Source: Lonicera japonica (taxonomy: Eukaryota; Streptophyta; Magnoliopsida; Dipsacales; Caprifoliaceae). From it: DNA of 64,000 nucleotides. Location of the stretch: positions 66,717,159 to 66,781,158 of the forward strand of contig CM038467.1 of the NCBI GenBank assembly GCA_021464415.1. Direction: 5' to 3'. The notes below the pieces were generated by a model. It was not told the origin of the DNA. It did not search any database and saw nothing but the letters and a program-made list of their open reading frames with translations. The position numbers were made by a program, and so were the translations under genes. Numbering within the stretch: position 1 is the stretch's first letter; each line of letters starts with the position of its first letter. This document shows, piece by piece, positions 47,549-58,447 of this stretch.

Positions 47549-48598
47549 TAAATTACGGCTTAATAAATAGAGGATTTGTGATATTTTTTGACAGTTTTTT
47601 GTGAAATTTTAATGTTTTAGTTGATTTTTATTTTTCAAAGTATATATTACGCATTCGTTTGAAATAAAGAGTGCAATTTGTCTTTTATTGTCTTTAAAGA
47701 TACTCTAATTTTAACATAATCAATAATTTAAACAAAATTTGTTGACTCGTGAGATATGATCATATTAATTATATTCCCAAAAAAGAAAGACATTGAACTC
47801 TATATGTATTTGTATTATATCATAAAAATTCACAGGCCAAGATTTCTCACAAGTTCAAACTTGTGAACTTTGCCCATCATCTTATTTCTCACTTCTTTCA
47901 GTTTCCTTTTTTTCTTTTTCTAGTTTCCACTTTTTGTTTGCCTTCTCTTTCTAATACCTCTTTAATTTGTTTTTTTTCCTTTTCTTCCGTACTTTTGTCT
48001 TGAATGAAAAATATATATTAAAAAAATTGAGACGATAATATCAAACATTTCCCTTCTATATATGTAATGATGGAACAACAAAATGATACTCACTCTGTCT
48101 CAAATTAATAGTTCTATTATCTCGGTACAAAATTAATTCGTCAAATCTTACAATAGTAAGTAAGTTGCCCCCTTCTTTTCAAATTAATAGTCTCACTTTT
48201 TTTTATTCATCAATAGTTTCATTTTTGTATCGGGACATATATAATCTATTCACCAAATCTCATAATAGAAAATAATTGCATTATTGACCATGATTAAGGT
48301 GAAATTAGTGTTTCATTCAAAAATATCAAAGTCTATGTGCACTGGGACATTTAATTTGTTAATAAGATAGTATTTATATTCTTGACTACTAATTATTGTA
48401 TTCCTAAAATTTAGTAAAGTTCAATTACAACTCTTATTTGGGATACAGGGAGTAAATGATAAGTCCCTTCTGCATTTTTCTATTTTCAAGGAAAACTAAA
48501 ATGAACAATTCTTGCAAAATTTAAACAATGGAGTTACATCGGAATCAAAATTTGAATTAATTAATATTGCAGAAAAAAATATAGTGGAGTGAAGTAAA
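47549..48598. other. Continuation of segmental duplication copy 1, then AT-rich spacer
   Basis: 47549-47830 matches 53650-54010 (TTAATAAATAGAG, AATAATTTAAACAAA, TTGAACTCTATAT). The rest up to 48598 is AT-rich with no gene seen. Confidence 0.5.
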
Positions 48599-49000
48599 GG
48601 AATAAGAAACGGAGAAGATAATTAATAAACTTCATCTTAAAAAAAGAAGAAGCATATATATATAACTTAAACATACCTAATGGATGGGTCTCTTGAATTA
48701 GAAAAAGAAGCAGAGATGAGATAATGAATTAAGTTTCACTTTAGTTGTATGTTCAACAATAGAGATAATCAGCTCCAATGCACCATATATAAGAAGAAGC
48801 AACGCACAAACAAATCTGAAGTGAAAAATGGGGTTTATGAGAAAGTATTATAACCCGGCTATTCAAATTATTCTTTTGTTCAATTGAACACATTTACAAA
48901 TTATTATAATTAATCAAGGCTATATTGTTAAGCATATATAAACCAATTATAAATTGCGGAAAGAAAAATAGCATGGTGAAGTAATTGAGTAACTGATCGA
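48599..49000 (-). promoter_or_regulatory. Leader-exon module B
   Basis: Minus strand: GCCGGGTTATAATACTTTCT, then TTCTTATATATGGTGC, GATTATCTCTATTG, CTCATCTCTGCTTC and CAAGAGACCCATCCATTAG, followed by the donor GTATGTTTAAG (exon end at 48677). The TA-rich words could be TATA elements. No ATG-led long frame occurs, so the exon would be non-coding. Confidence 0.55.
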
Positions 49001-49409
49001 GGAATAGAGAAACCAAAGAATTAAGGGGCGCGTCATCATAAATAAGGATATATATATATATATATAGACATATATAAAACTTCACATACCTAATGAATGG
49101 ATCTCTCGAATTAGAAAAAGCAGCAGAGATGAGATAATGAATTAAGTTTCACTTCACTTGTACGATCAATAGTAGAGATAATCAGCACCAATGCACCATA
49201 TATAACAAGAAGCAAAGCACAAACAAATCTGAAGTGAAAAATGGGATTTATGAGAGAGTATTATAAGCGGGCTATTGAAATTATTCTCTGGTTCAATTGA
49301 ACACATTTACAAATTATTATAATTAAGGCTATATTGTGTAGCATATATAAACCAGTTATATATGGCGAAAAGAAAAAGAGCATAGTGAAGTAATTGAGTA
49401 ACATATTAA
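49001..49409 (-). promoter_or_regulatory. Leader-exon module C
   Basis: A tandem copy of module B, about 85-90 percent alike by eye, with donor TTAG|GTATGTGAAG and exon end at 49090. The spacing to B's donor is 413 bp. Confidence 0.55.
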
Positions 49410-49740
49410 GGAATAGGGAAATTAAAGAATTAAGGGGCTCATCATCACAAACAATATATATATATATATATGAATATATGCATAACCTAACATACCATAC
49501 CTGATGGATGGATGGACGGACAGATGGATAGGCACAAGAAATAGAAAAGGAATTAAGCAGAGCTGCAGAGAGAAAATAACTAAACTAATTAACTTCACTT
49601 GTTTAACAGCACAAACAAATGTATACGGGGTTTATAAGAAAGAAAGAAAACTTGATGGGCTATTCATTCAATTATTCTTTCATTCAAAAGTGGAAGAACT
49701 GAACACCTTACTTCTGCGTAGTGACTGAATGATACTCCTT
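49410..49740 (-). promoter_or_regulatory. Leader-exon module D, shortened
   Basis: Third tandem copy. Donor ATCAG|GTATGGTATG, exon end at 49501, 411 bp from C's donor. The upstream half is shorter and diverged, but CTTATAAACCCCGTAT-like sequence is kept. A GGATGGATGGAC microsatellite lies in the exon end. Confidence 0.5.
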
Positions 49741-49894
49741 TCACGAACTAAGAGGGCCACTCACTTTTTCGGGATGTAAAATAAGTTATACTCTTGACCA
49801 TTAATTAAGTTAAAATTAATATTTTTCTTAAAAGATATATAACTAAAATTAAATTAGGACACTTAAAATTAATTTGAGTCATGAGTAAATAAAA

Positions 49895-49903
49895 AGCCCC
49901 TTC

Positions 49904-49936
<33 letters not shown>
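49895..49936. repeat. TC microsatellite
   Basis: An uninterrupted CT run of about 30 bases, flanked by AT-rich sequence. Confidence 0.85.
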
Positions 49937-49940
<4 letters not shown>

Positions 49941-50039
49941 CTTCTATTCAATGAAAACTAAAATGAGCAAATATCATCACAAAAGTAAAACAAGAGAGTT
50001 GTAACATAATCAAAAAAATTAACAGCAATTAAAAAAAGA

Positions 50040-50680
50040 AAAATTGTGGAGTGAAATAATTGACAAATAAAGAAAAGCAAAAGCAAAAACTTAAGGGTAA
50101 ATATATATATATATATATACAGGGGGGTTTCAAGTGCGGATTACTGTTCACGGACCATCCGTACGGATTGGTCCGTTTGGCACGCTTTCCGATGGAATTT
50201 TTTGATGAAATTTTCTGGGGATGTTCTTCATCGTGTGTAGAACATCTCCACCAAATTTCATCAAAAAATTCAATCGAGAAGTGGGTTAACTACTTGATTG
50301 AAAAATATTGCTCCAGAAATAGATATATAAAATCTAATATTTTTCAATCATATAGTTAACCCACTTCCCGGTTGAATTTTTTGATGAAATTTGGTGGAGA
50401 TGTCCTACACACGATGAAGAACATCCCTAGAAAATTTCATCAAAAACTTCCATCGGGAAGCGTGCCAAACGGACCAATCCGTACGGATGGTCCGTGAACA
50501 GTAATCCGCACTTGAACCTCCCTGATATATATATATATATATGTATATAACGCATAACATGTATACCTGATGAATGAGTCTCTTGAATATGAAAAATTGG
50601 GGTTTACGAGAAAGAATATTATTAAATTAAATAAGTGGGTTATTCAATTATTCATCCAATTCATAAAGTACGAAAATTAT
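50040..50680 (-). promoter_or_regulatory. Leader-exon module E, split by a foldback element
   Basis: The left part (GTGGAGTGAAATAATTGAC at about 50046) corresponds to the start of the module. The donor ATCAG|GTATACATG with exon end at 50567 and the CGTAAACCCCAATTTTTC block follow after the foldback insertion 50120-50524, which sits in the TA microsatellite found at the same place in B-D. Confidence 0.45.
50120..50524. mobile_element. 405-bp foldback MITE with CAGGG ends
   Basis: The two arms (about 50120-50310 and 50330-50524) are complementary over almost their whole length, with only a short middle of about 20-30 bases. The ends read CAGGGGGGTTTCAAGTGCGG and, on the other strand, CAGGGAGGTTCAAGTGCGG. 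CAGGG ends suggest hAT-type mobilisation. The flanks are TA repeats, so the duplication cannot be sized. RNA from it would form a long hairpin, a potential small-RNA source. The ORF across it has no meaning. Confidence 0.8.
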
Positions 50681-51273
50681 AGCTCCCACCAACCAAGCAA
50701 TAACGAATAGTTGTGGTCCCACTTCTTCCTTTTCCTTTACCTCTTCTTTTTCTCTGTCTTTTTTTTTCTTTGGTCATGCATAATAACTCTCACCCAAAAT
50801 CTTGTCTCTTTGACATGAATTCTTTTCTGTTCATTTAGCCTGATTTTTTTATTTTTTATTTTACATTTCTATGTCACTAGCGGTACAGATTTATCACAGA
50901 AAAAACTTTAAAAAGCAAGAGAAGCGTACTTCTTTAAATATTCCAGCTTCGACGAATAAAACTTCAATAGAAGCACAAAACAACAAATACTAAAACAACT
51001 TAAATTATTCAACTTACAATTAACTGTTTCCATATTTAAAAAATAATATATAACAGATTGCTAGAGTACAAATAAAAAGCTAAATGAAGCAATTAAAACA
51101 AAACAACTACTCTTTTTCATTGGAAATATGATGCCCAAAAACTTCAATAATCCTCTCTCTCGTACCCAACCACCTTGTAAGAGACCAATAATTATTAAAT
51201 GAGTTGGTCCTTTCTTTTCTGTTTTAAGTGCGGGAAGGTCACTCCATTCTAGAGTCAGGACATATTTCAAGGT

Positions 51274-51606
51274 TCAACGTATACATACAATAATTCTTAT
51301 AGATCGCCAACCTAGAAGATCAAAATTATTGTCTTCAACCTCATGACTTTCCAACAAGAACCTATCAACCTCCGATTTAGCCCCTGTATCATCCTCGGAC
51401 TCCAAATGCCTATTGAATTGAGATGTTAAAAAAGCAAGCCCTTCTTCCTCGTCATCGTCATCTACCAACCCAACTTTTTGTGGTTCATTCACATTTTTTG
51501 GCGAAGTAGTAGGCTTATTATCATCATACCACTCATACAAACGAACAAGGGCATCTTTCACCCTTCTAGCCACCTTCTTTGCAAAATTATTTTCATATAT
51601 AGACAT
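51274..51606 (-). pseudogene. hAT transposase C-terminal fragment (RICESLEEPER-like)
   Basis: About 96 codons reading VKDALVRLYEWYDDNK, an acidic linker GLVDDDDEEEGLAFLTSQFN, then SEVDRFLLESHEVEDNNFDL and LGW. In plant hAT transposases a LYxxY block, an acidic linker, SELDxYLxE and FDILxWW precede the dimerisation domain. The match breaks right after LGW, where WW is expected, so the hATC domain is lost. The upstream catalytic RNase H-like and BED domains are missing. The identification rests on family motifs, not on a search. Confidence 0.75.
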
Positions 51607-52156
51607 AAAAATTAGACAATTATAGTCCTAGAATTATTGTGTGTATACATATAGCTTTTTGAGGCCGTAAAACTAAAACAGTGCGTTCACTCTATAAGAG
51701 GTATATTTTGTTCAAACATTTTGTCTTGGTGATTTTTTATATTAGTCATGTGTATCTTGCAGTACAGAAATATATACTAGTATACTACTGCAGTATAATT
51801 AGTTTTGGATCTTTAATCATTAATTAAGATGACTTGGACATTCTTTTAGAATATATTAAAGTAAAAAATATGACTCTTAGACTACATGTTTGATTGCAAA
51901 GATAGAAAAAAAAAAGGTTGTTAGTTTGTTTGAAAAGATAGAAAATAAAATGAGAGATATTACTCATTTTATGAGTAGATATCCTCCATCCTTCTATATT
52001 TTTTGTGAAAAATTTTTCTTCACCATCAAGTAAAGAAAATTTCTTTATGAAAAAACTTAAAAATCAAGTGAATATCACCCCTATTATTCAACTTATTTTC
52101 CATCTTTTCACCAAAACTAACTAAATTTATTTTCTTTTTCCACTTTGCGAGCTTTA
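51607..52156. other. Non-coding, AT-rich
   Basis: No gene is seen. AAAGATAGAAAA-type words recur near 51900-51950 and in the MITE that follows. Confidence 0.4.
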
Positions 52157-52385
52157 GAGTACGTTTGATAACAACAAGAAAAAAGAAAATAAAAAAAATT
52201 AAATTTTGTGAAAAATTGAAAAATAAGTTTAGATATGTGGTCTTCTTACTTTGTGACTTTTTTTTTGAAGAAATTTTCTTTGATGGTTGAGAAAAAAAAA
52301 TTATTAAAGATAGAGAACATCTCCTCAACTTATTTTCTAAATTCTTACCAAATCAAATATTTTTTTTCCATGTTATTATCAAACG
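52157..52385. mobile_element. hAT-like MITE, 229 bp, 8-bp TSD
   Basis: Begins GAGTACGTTTGATAACAAC; the complement of its end is CGTTTGATAATAACATGG. It is flanked by a perfect 8-bp duplication GAGCTTTA (52149-52156 and 52386-52393). The interior is AT-rich. Confidence 0.75.
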
Positions 52386-52505
52386 GAGCTTTAATTGATG
52401 GTGCTTTGTATTGACTAGATTAAATAATTCTAAAGAACAACAAGTCAGCAACAAATATACAAGAATCTTGCTCCAAAAAAAAACCGAGTGACGGCAGTGA
52501 ACTTA

Positions 52506-52690
52506 CCTATAAGAAAGAGTAGAGGAGAAATCGATGGCAGCAAGCAGCGAACGACGGCAGTGAGAAGAGGGAAGAATTAGTGAGGACTGAGGAAGAAGAG
52601 AAAAGAGAGGAGGGAGCGGCTGAACTTAGATTTGGAATTTAGGGTTATTAGATCTCACCCTCTTCAAATTAAAGAATAGGGCAAATTAAT
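52506..52690 (-). promoter_or_regulatory. Possible leader exon of a hAT-type gene
   Basis: On the minus strand, a C/T-rich leader (CCGCTCCCTCCTCTCTTTTC, then CTGCCGTCGTTCGCTGCTTG) ends at TTATAG|GTAAGTTC. With the hAT fragment on the same strand 0.9 kb further on, it may be the first exon of the decayed transposase gene; the MITE at 52157 lies between. Confidence 0.35.
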
Positions 52691-53146
52691 GTGGCATGTT
52701 AGTTATCTAAAGTGATGAATGACAAATAACAAATTAATAATACAAATGTATTACAGCAAATATATATATTTTTTAAAATTATATAGATACTTGATTCGAT
52801 TCGATTTGATTTTATACGTTTGTTGAACTGTTATTTTATGCATATCATTCATTGACTTCAATTCGTCCAAGTGTATACATTTTGGGCAGTGACGAAAAAT
52901 GGGAAGTTATTTAAATGAATTTGCATGTGAATCCCAAAACTCAACAGCTATGTATATATGATTTAAAAATACAAAGAAAAGGAAATTTAATCTTGTATTA
53001 TATCGATATCTTCTGTTATTTTAATTTATCAATTTATTCAATCCTTTATTGACTTCCTGCCAAGATCCAATTTTTGCGCAGTGACGAACAATCCATTGCT
53101 TAAATTTAATAATAAGTGTGTACCAAGTAAACATGTTGCTTCGATT

Positions 53147-54010
53147 AATTTTGTTTAGCTTTCCACAATTTTCAATAGTTGAGTCATAAACTTATTGGTG
53201 AATATTAAATGCACGATAAAATAAACTATTAATTAAACGTTAACAAAAAAATAAAATATTTAACTTACTCTAGCTAGTCTACTACAGACCAAATACTATT
53301 GGACAATAAACAAGTTTTGTTCTAAACGATAGAGTATACCTATCTTTAAAAAATGTTAAATATAAACACAAACTATAATTTGAGATGGATGGAGTGCGTA
53401 AAGCAAATCGTGACTAGTGATATTGAAAAAAATAAAAATTGTTTGAAGTAAATGGAGATTAATTAAGCAAAAGTGCTAGAGAAGAAACTAAGCAAATTAA
53501 TTAAGATATCATAAACAAGCGAATATGAAGCATTAAACAAATTAGAAAAAGCATCACAATTTCACATATACAGTAGTTTCCAGGGACGGATCTAGGAATT
53601 TAAGTCAGCAGGGAAATAAATTGAACAGTAATACAAAAAAAGAAAAAGCAAAAAAACGTTAACTTAATAAATAGAGAAATTGTGTTACTTTGTGATTTTC
53701 TTTTGTGAATATTTTGGTTGAAGATTGTTTGTCAAATTATAAATTACAATTTCTTTTCAAATTAATAGTTCAATTTGTAAAATCATCATCACTCCGGATG
53801 AGACTCAAACTCAAGATATCTCATGAATTTGGGTAGGTGCTTAACTAACTAATTAAAATAACCCACTTACTCGTCTTTTATAGTTTTTAAAGATACATTA
53901 TGTTCAATATACTCAATAATTTAAACAAAGTATGAATTATTGTGAGGTATAACATATTAATTATGTTCTAAAAACAAATTGAACTCTATATATATTTGTG
54001 ACAATCAAAA
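53147..54010. repeat. Segmental duplication, copy 2 (empty site for the MULE)
   Basis: Follows copy 1 (43430-44510 plus 47549-47830) in order and strand, but without the MULE and without the 43792-44382 block. At about 53630-53660 the copy reads directly from GAACAGTAATA across an A-rich stretch into TTAATAAATAGAG, where copy 1 has the TAAAATAAA-flanked MULE. Confidence 0.75.
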
Positions 54011-54213
54011 AATCACATATTGAGATGTAGAAAGTGTTTGAGTTGAAAAAAAAAATATCTTTTAAGTGTATTCTAAAAACAAAAAATCAAACATCAAGAA
54101 ATGCCAAAAAGGAGAATTGGGGGTGGGGTGGGGTTGTAAACATGCATTTTCTACCATTTGAAAACAGAAAACTTAGTCTATCAAAATGCATAATGTAGAG
54201 AAAAGCGACGGAG

Positions 54214-54249
<36 letters not shown>

Positions 54250-55571
54250 TGGGTTTATACCCCAAGCCCATCTTTCATTGGCCCCTGGTAGTTTGACTTC
54301 ACTGACATATATATTTATCTTGGCGTACATTACTTTTCAAGTATAAGAAGGTGTTGCATCTACTATTAATTGAAAATTTCAAAAATTGCATCCGTGTATA
54401 TTTTTTATTTTTATATTACCCTTATATTTCATACCAGCAGATTTATATTATCAACTAAATTCTAACCAGTGCTGCACAGACAATTTTATAAAAATCGATT
54501 GTTATACAGAAAAAAAAATTATCACCCTATATTTTAACGTTCTATAAATGAGATATGATATAAGAAAGAAAAATTGTTTAAAACACATTTTTTTATTTAT
54601 AATGTAAAAAAAATAAAAAAATTCAAAGTGACTTATTGTACAAGGGTGATTTTGTTTCTATCCGCGATATCTTATAGTTAATCGACCCTTAATTTATGAA
54701 AATTTGGAACAAACTTTGACAATATTACTCTTTTCAAAATTGAGAAGTATATCCACCAATTAAAATTAATTTATAATTTTATTAATTTAAATTCCATTTT
54801 AATTTAGATCCCTCATCAAAGTTTACTTCCATTTTAATTTATTTCCTATTTTCTTTTAGAGTGTGTTTGGATTGGAGAATGGATTTGGCTTTAACATTCA
54901 TAAATCTAAGATTCAAAAATTACATATTTGAAAACACAAGAATTTAAAATTTTGTGTTTGCTTAACAAATACAAAGAAATTGATTTCTAAATCCAAATAT
55001 TATTCCGCTAAAATTTATATTTAATTGATTAGCAAACTACTTTTATTTTTGACACTGTGGCAAAGGTCATGTTTGTACAAAATTAACTCGTTCGACTAGA
55101 TCTGCTCCTATAATATTATTTTCTTCCTTATAATGTTCGGATGAAAAAAAAATTCCTGCACCAAGTTGGGACGAGTTTATAATCGTGTTAGATTTGGGTT
55201 TGGACAAACACGAACCCTTGCCATTCCTAATATTACTGTTATAGTTAATATTACAAGTATAGTTATAATAATAACAAATAATAATTTGTTTAAAAATTAA
55301 TAGTTTATTTCAAATTCGCGATCTTGGGATCTAAAATTAACATCCCTACCTCCAAGATTTGAAAGTTATGACGTTAAGCTAAATATCAAATCCCAAGATT
55401 TGAATATAGTTGTCAATCTCAAATCATAATTCTACAACAAACAAAATATTTAAATTTGAGATTCCAAATCCAAATTTCATATTCAGATCCTCTCTCAAGT
55501 CCACATTCCAAACGTACCCTTAAAGAATTTTATTAAAAAAATATTAATTAACTTATCGGTATGTTTTCAAT
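54011..55571. other. Non-coding with a 31-base G run
   Basis: The G run is at 54217-54247. The rest is AT-rich; no gene is supported. Confidence 0.4.
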
Positions 55572-55572
55572 C

Positions 55573-55605
<33 letters not shown>

Positions 55606-55645
55606 AATAATAATAATAATACTATTACTATTACTATTACTATAT
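55572..55645. repeat. Compound trinucleotide microsatellite
   Basis: Runs of CAA, then AAT, then ACTATT units in direct succession. Confidence 0.9.
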
Positions 55646-55844
55646 TTTTTTTTAGAATCAAGTATATATATTCTTTTACGTTAACAAGCTCAGCGAACAT
55701 ATTTTATATTTATCAAATTTTCAATATATAGGAAATTGGGATTACATGAATTATTAGGGCCAATTTAGTATATTAATTATAGTTGAATTGTATACGAGAC
55801 AATGAATAAAGAGAAGAGAATATGAGAGTTATATTGATGTGATT

Positions 55845-56032
55845 CATTCGTATGACTTCATACGAATGAAGCTCAATCGTATGAGCTTGAAAAAGAATAA
55901 GTCATACGAATGTGGTTCATTCGTATGACTTCATACGAGTGACCCACATTTGTATGGCTTTTTTTTATTTATTTTTATACGAGTAAGCTGAATTCGTATG
56001 AATGATATCAGTGACACACATTCGTATGACTA
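55845..56032. repeat. Cluster of CGTATGA words in both orientations
   Basis: Within about 190 bp there are about ten copies of CGTATGA or its complement, allowing one mismatch. Two pairs form near-perfect dyads, CATTCGTATGACTTCATACG at 55847-55866 and again around 55917-55936. No coding frame runs through. Confidence 0.75.
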
Positions 56033-57709
56033 AAGTTTAGTGATACAGTAAATTTACCCGTTCTTTACCCTAACTGCTTAAATTTTACCCTACATTTGGC
56101 TCTGCTGTGAAGAGGGTAAGGTAAATTTATCATTTTACCCTACCCAATGGGGATGTTCTTATAGACAAGTATATAATTAGCGCGATGCGCAATGTTATAA
56201 TTTTTTTCGTCAAAAGATTAATTGTGAAAAATGTAGTACACAAAATATTTTAATTATGAATAATCATAAGAAAAAAAATCAAATTAATGGAAACTTCATA
56301 ATCACAAAAAACTAATGTTATCTTTGATGAATGATATGTACAACATATATATATACATATAGGTAATGTTCTACTTAATTACGCCGGATGTAAAATAAAA
56401 AAGTTTTACACCTGTCAATAACTTCTTCTTCTTCTTTTTTTAATTTCATAATTCATCAATAGTCAATATACTAGATTAGATAATTATGACATTAATTTTT
56501 TTAAAATTTTTTTGTGAACAATTATATACGGAAGGGAAACATTTCTACATTTTTTCAAACTCATGATAAATAATATAATTAATAATTTAAAAGACTTAAA
56601 AATAATGTTAAATAATATAATTAATAATTTTAAATATACATTTATGACATTAGTTAAATAAATTAAGAGAGAACGGACAATTCAAAAGACAAATAATAAA
56701 TTAAATATTATAAAGAGAGAAAGAGTAGGTAACTAAAAACATATAAATAAGTAAATAAATATAATAAATAATATGCCACATGTCTTGCACTTGTTAAAAA
56801 AAACATTTTATTTTTATGATTTAATCTAAAACTCTTCACTATTCTGTGGATGCAAATTAACAGTAAATTTCTTCTCTTGCGAACAATTTGTCCATTTCGA
56901 TCTTTCATCAAAATCTAAAATTCTTGTTCAAAGATCCAAGGGAAAAATGTCAATTGGCTGTTGACTAATTGACGGAGAGATGGTGATGCAGTGGTTTTTC
57001 CGGTGGTGTTTTACGACGGGGAGAGAGAAATCAACATCGGCAATGTGAGAATTCATCCATAGGTCGAATACAAAACGTTTCATTCAATTCTTGGCCAGAA
57101 GATCTGGATGTCGGCGAACAAAATCACAATATATCTTGTCCAGGGGAAGAGATCGAAGTTCTTGCTGGAGATTGACAGGAAAATACTGATTGCAAGTAAG
57201 GCTAAAACTCTTCATTAATTACTGGAAAACTTCCTTCTAATGTTGAAGCGGTCGATAAGGAACAAGCCGAAACAAAGTACTGTTGAATTAGGCGATTATT
57301 TTCCGGTGTGAGGTCTCAATGGCCGGAAACAATTCACAACTCTTTAGCTACGTTTGGCCTTATTACAATCCAGATTGCGCAGAATTACAATGGGAAATTG
57401 CATAATTTGTTGATTAGTATAGAGAATTACATGATGAATGTTTCGAATACACAATTGGATTTCAAATAGCAATTAGGTATGGGTTTGTTTCCAAGAATTG
57501 AAGCAAGTCACAAATGTAATATCAGCGATTGTGCAAGGAGTAAAAACTAATAATTAGGATTCTCCTGTGGGTTTTATTATTTCCTATTATGTTTGGAATT
57601 ATAATTATCATTAATTTCTACATTTCGACTCTATGTGTTGTATATATATTTATAATTTATATGCATACACACAGAATTGAAGTGGGCGATAGTTTTTCAG
57701 GCAAGAGGA
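56033..57709. other. Non-coding flank before the assembly gap
   Basis: AT-rich up to 56900, then a more GC-balanced stretch (56940-57320) with short open frames and no recognised protein. 56060-56160 has TAAATTTACCC and GGGTAAGGTAAATTTA words that could be a MITE end. Confidence 0.35.
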
Positions 57710-57809
57710 NNNNNNNNNNNNNNNNNNNNNNNNNNNNNNNNNNNNNNNNNNNNNNNNNNNNNNNNNNNNNNNNNNNNNNNNNNNNNNNNNNNNNNNNNNN
57801 NNNNNNNNN
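57710..57809. other. Assembly gap, 100 N
   Basis: Exactly 100 unknown bases, the usual placeholder for a gap of unknown length. Confidence 0.98.
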
Positions 57810-58447
57810 TTCTTTTATAGGTATTTCATTTCCCGTCCATTGCTGCTTTCCATTTTGGATCACCTAAGGCTTCCTGCACATTGTTAGGAATAGATACAGA
57901 GGATAATTGATTTACAAATTACTTATTCGATTCAGACAACCTATCATAAGACACGTAGTTGCTCATGGGAGATTTGGCCTTACTACTAAGATCAGGTTCA
58001 TATGTTGGTTTTGGCACGCCTCTATTGATTCGATTAAGGAGTTATTTTTTAGGAGGTTTAGGAGAAGATACCTAAGGATCGCCAGAAACTTGATATTCAG
58101 ATTCAGATGTGTCTGAGGGAGATAATTGGTTATTTATATTAGGCGATGGCAAACTTGAGGACTGTGGTGAATTCAAAATTGAACTCAATGAGCTTGATTA
58201 TGGCAAACTTGAGGACTGAGGTGAATTCAGCAGTGAACTCGGTGAGCTTGATTGTGGTGAATTTAGCTGTGAACTTAGTGCATTCGGTAGTTGTGAAGTA
58301 GATTGTGGGGATATCTCGAGTTGAATTATCTTATCCACATCCCCTTCAACAAAATCAAAATCTTGAACTTCTCTCTGATTCTCCCCCTGAAGTTTAACAT
58401 GATGAAAATACATATCGTATTCATGAAAGACAACATCCATTGTCACA
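57810..58447 (-). pseudogene. Copia pol fragment, part downstream of the nested element
   Basis: On the minus strand the frame starts TMDVVFHEYDMYFH followed by LQGENQREVQDFDF, the end of the copia integrase region, then a Ser/Pro/Gln-rich spacer with NSPQSSS repeats. Further on SIPNNVQEALGDPKWKAAMD is the block that opens the copia reverse-transcriptase region. Stops are present. It continues the frame of 62875-64000 (ending RTLYV) exactly across the inserted 58448-62869 element. The sequence runs into the assembly gap. Confidence 0.8.

Noticed and set aside
48599..49740. CRISPR-like or satellite array
   Set aside because: Units of about 410 bp with internal gene-like signals and few copies; not a CRISPR array and not a satellite.
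51877..52393. Larger inverted-repeat element ending at 52393
   Set aside because: The clear 8-bp duplication supports the shorter 52157-52385 element instead.
54217..54247. 31-base G run as a regulatory G-quadruplex
   Set aside because: A homopolymer of this length is prone to assembly error and nothing around it suggests a function.
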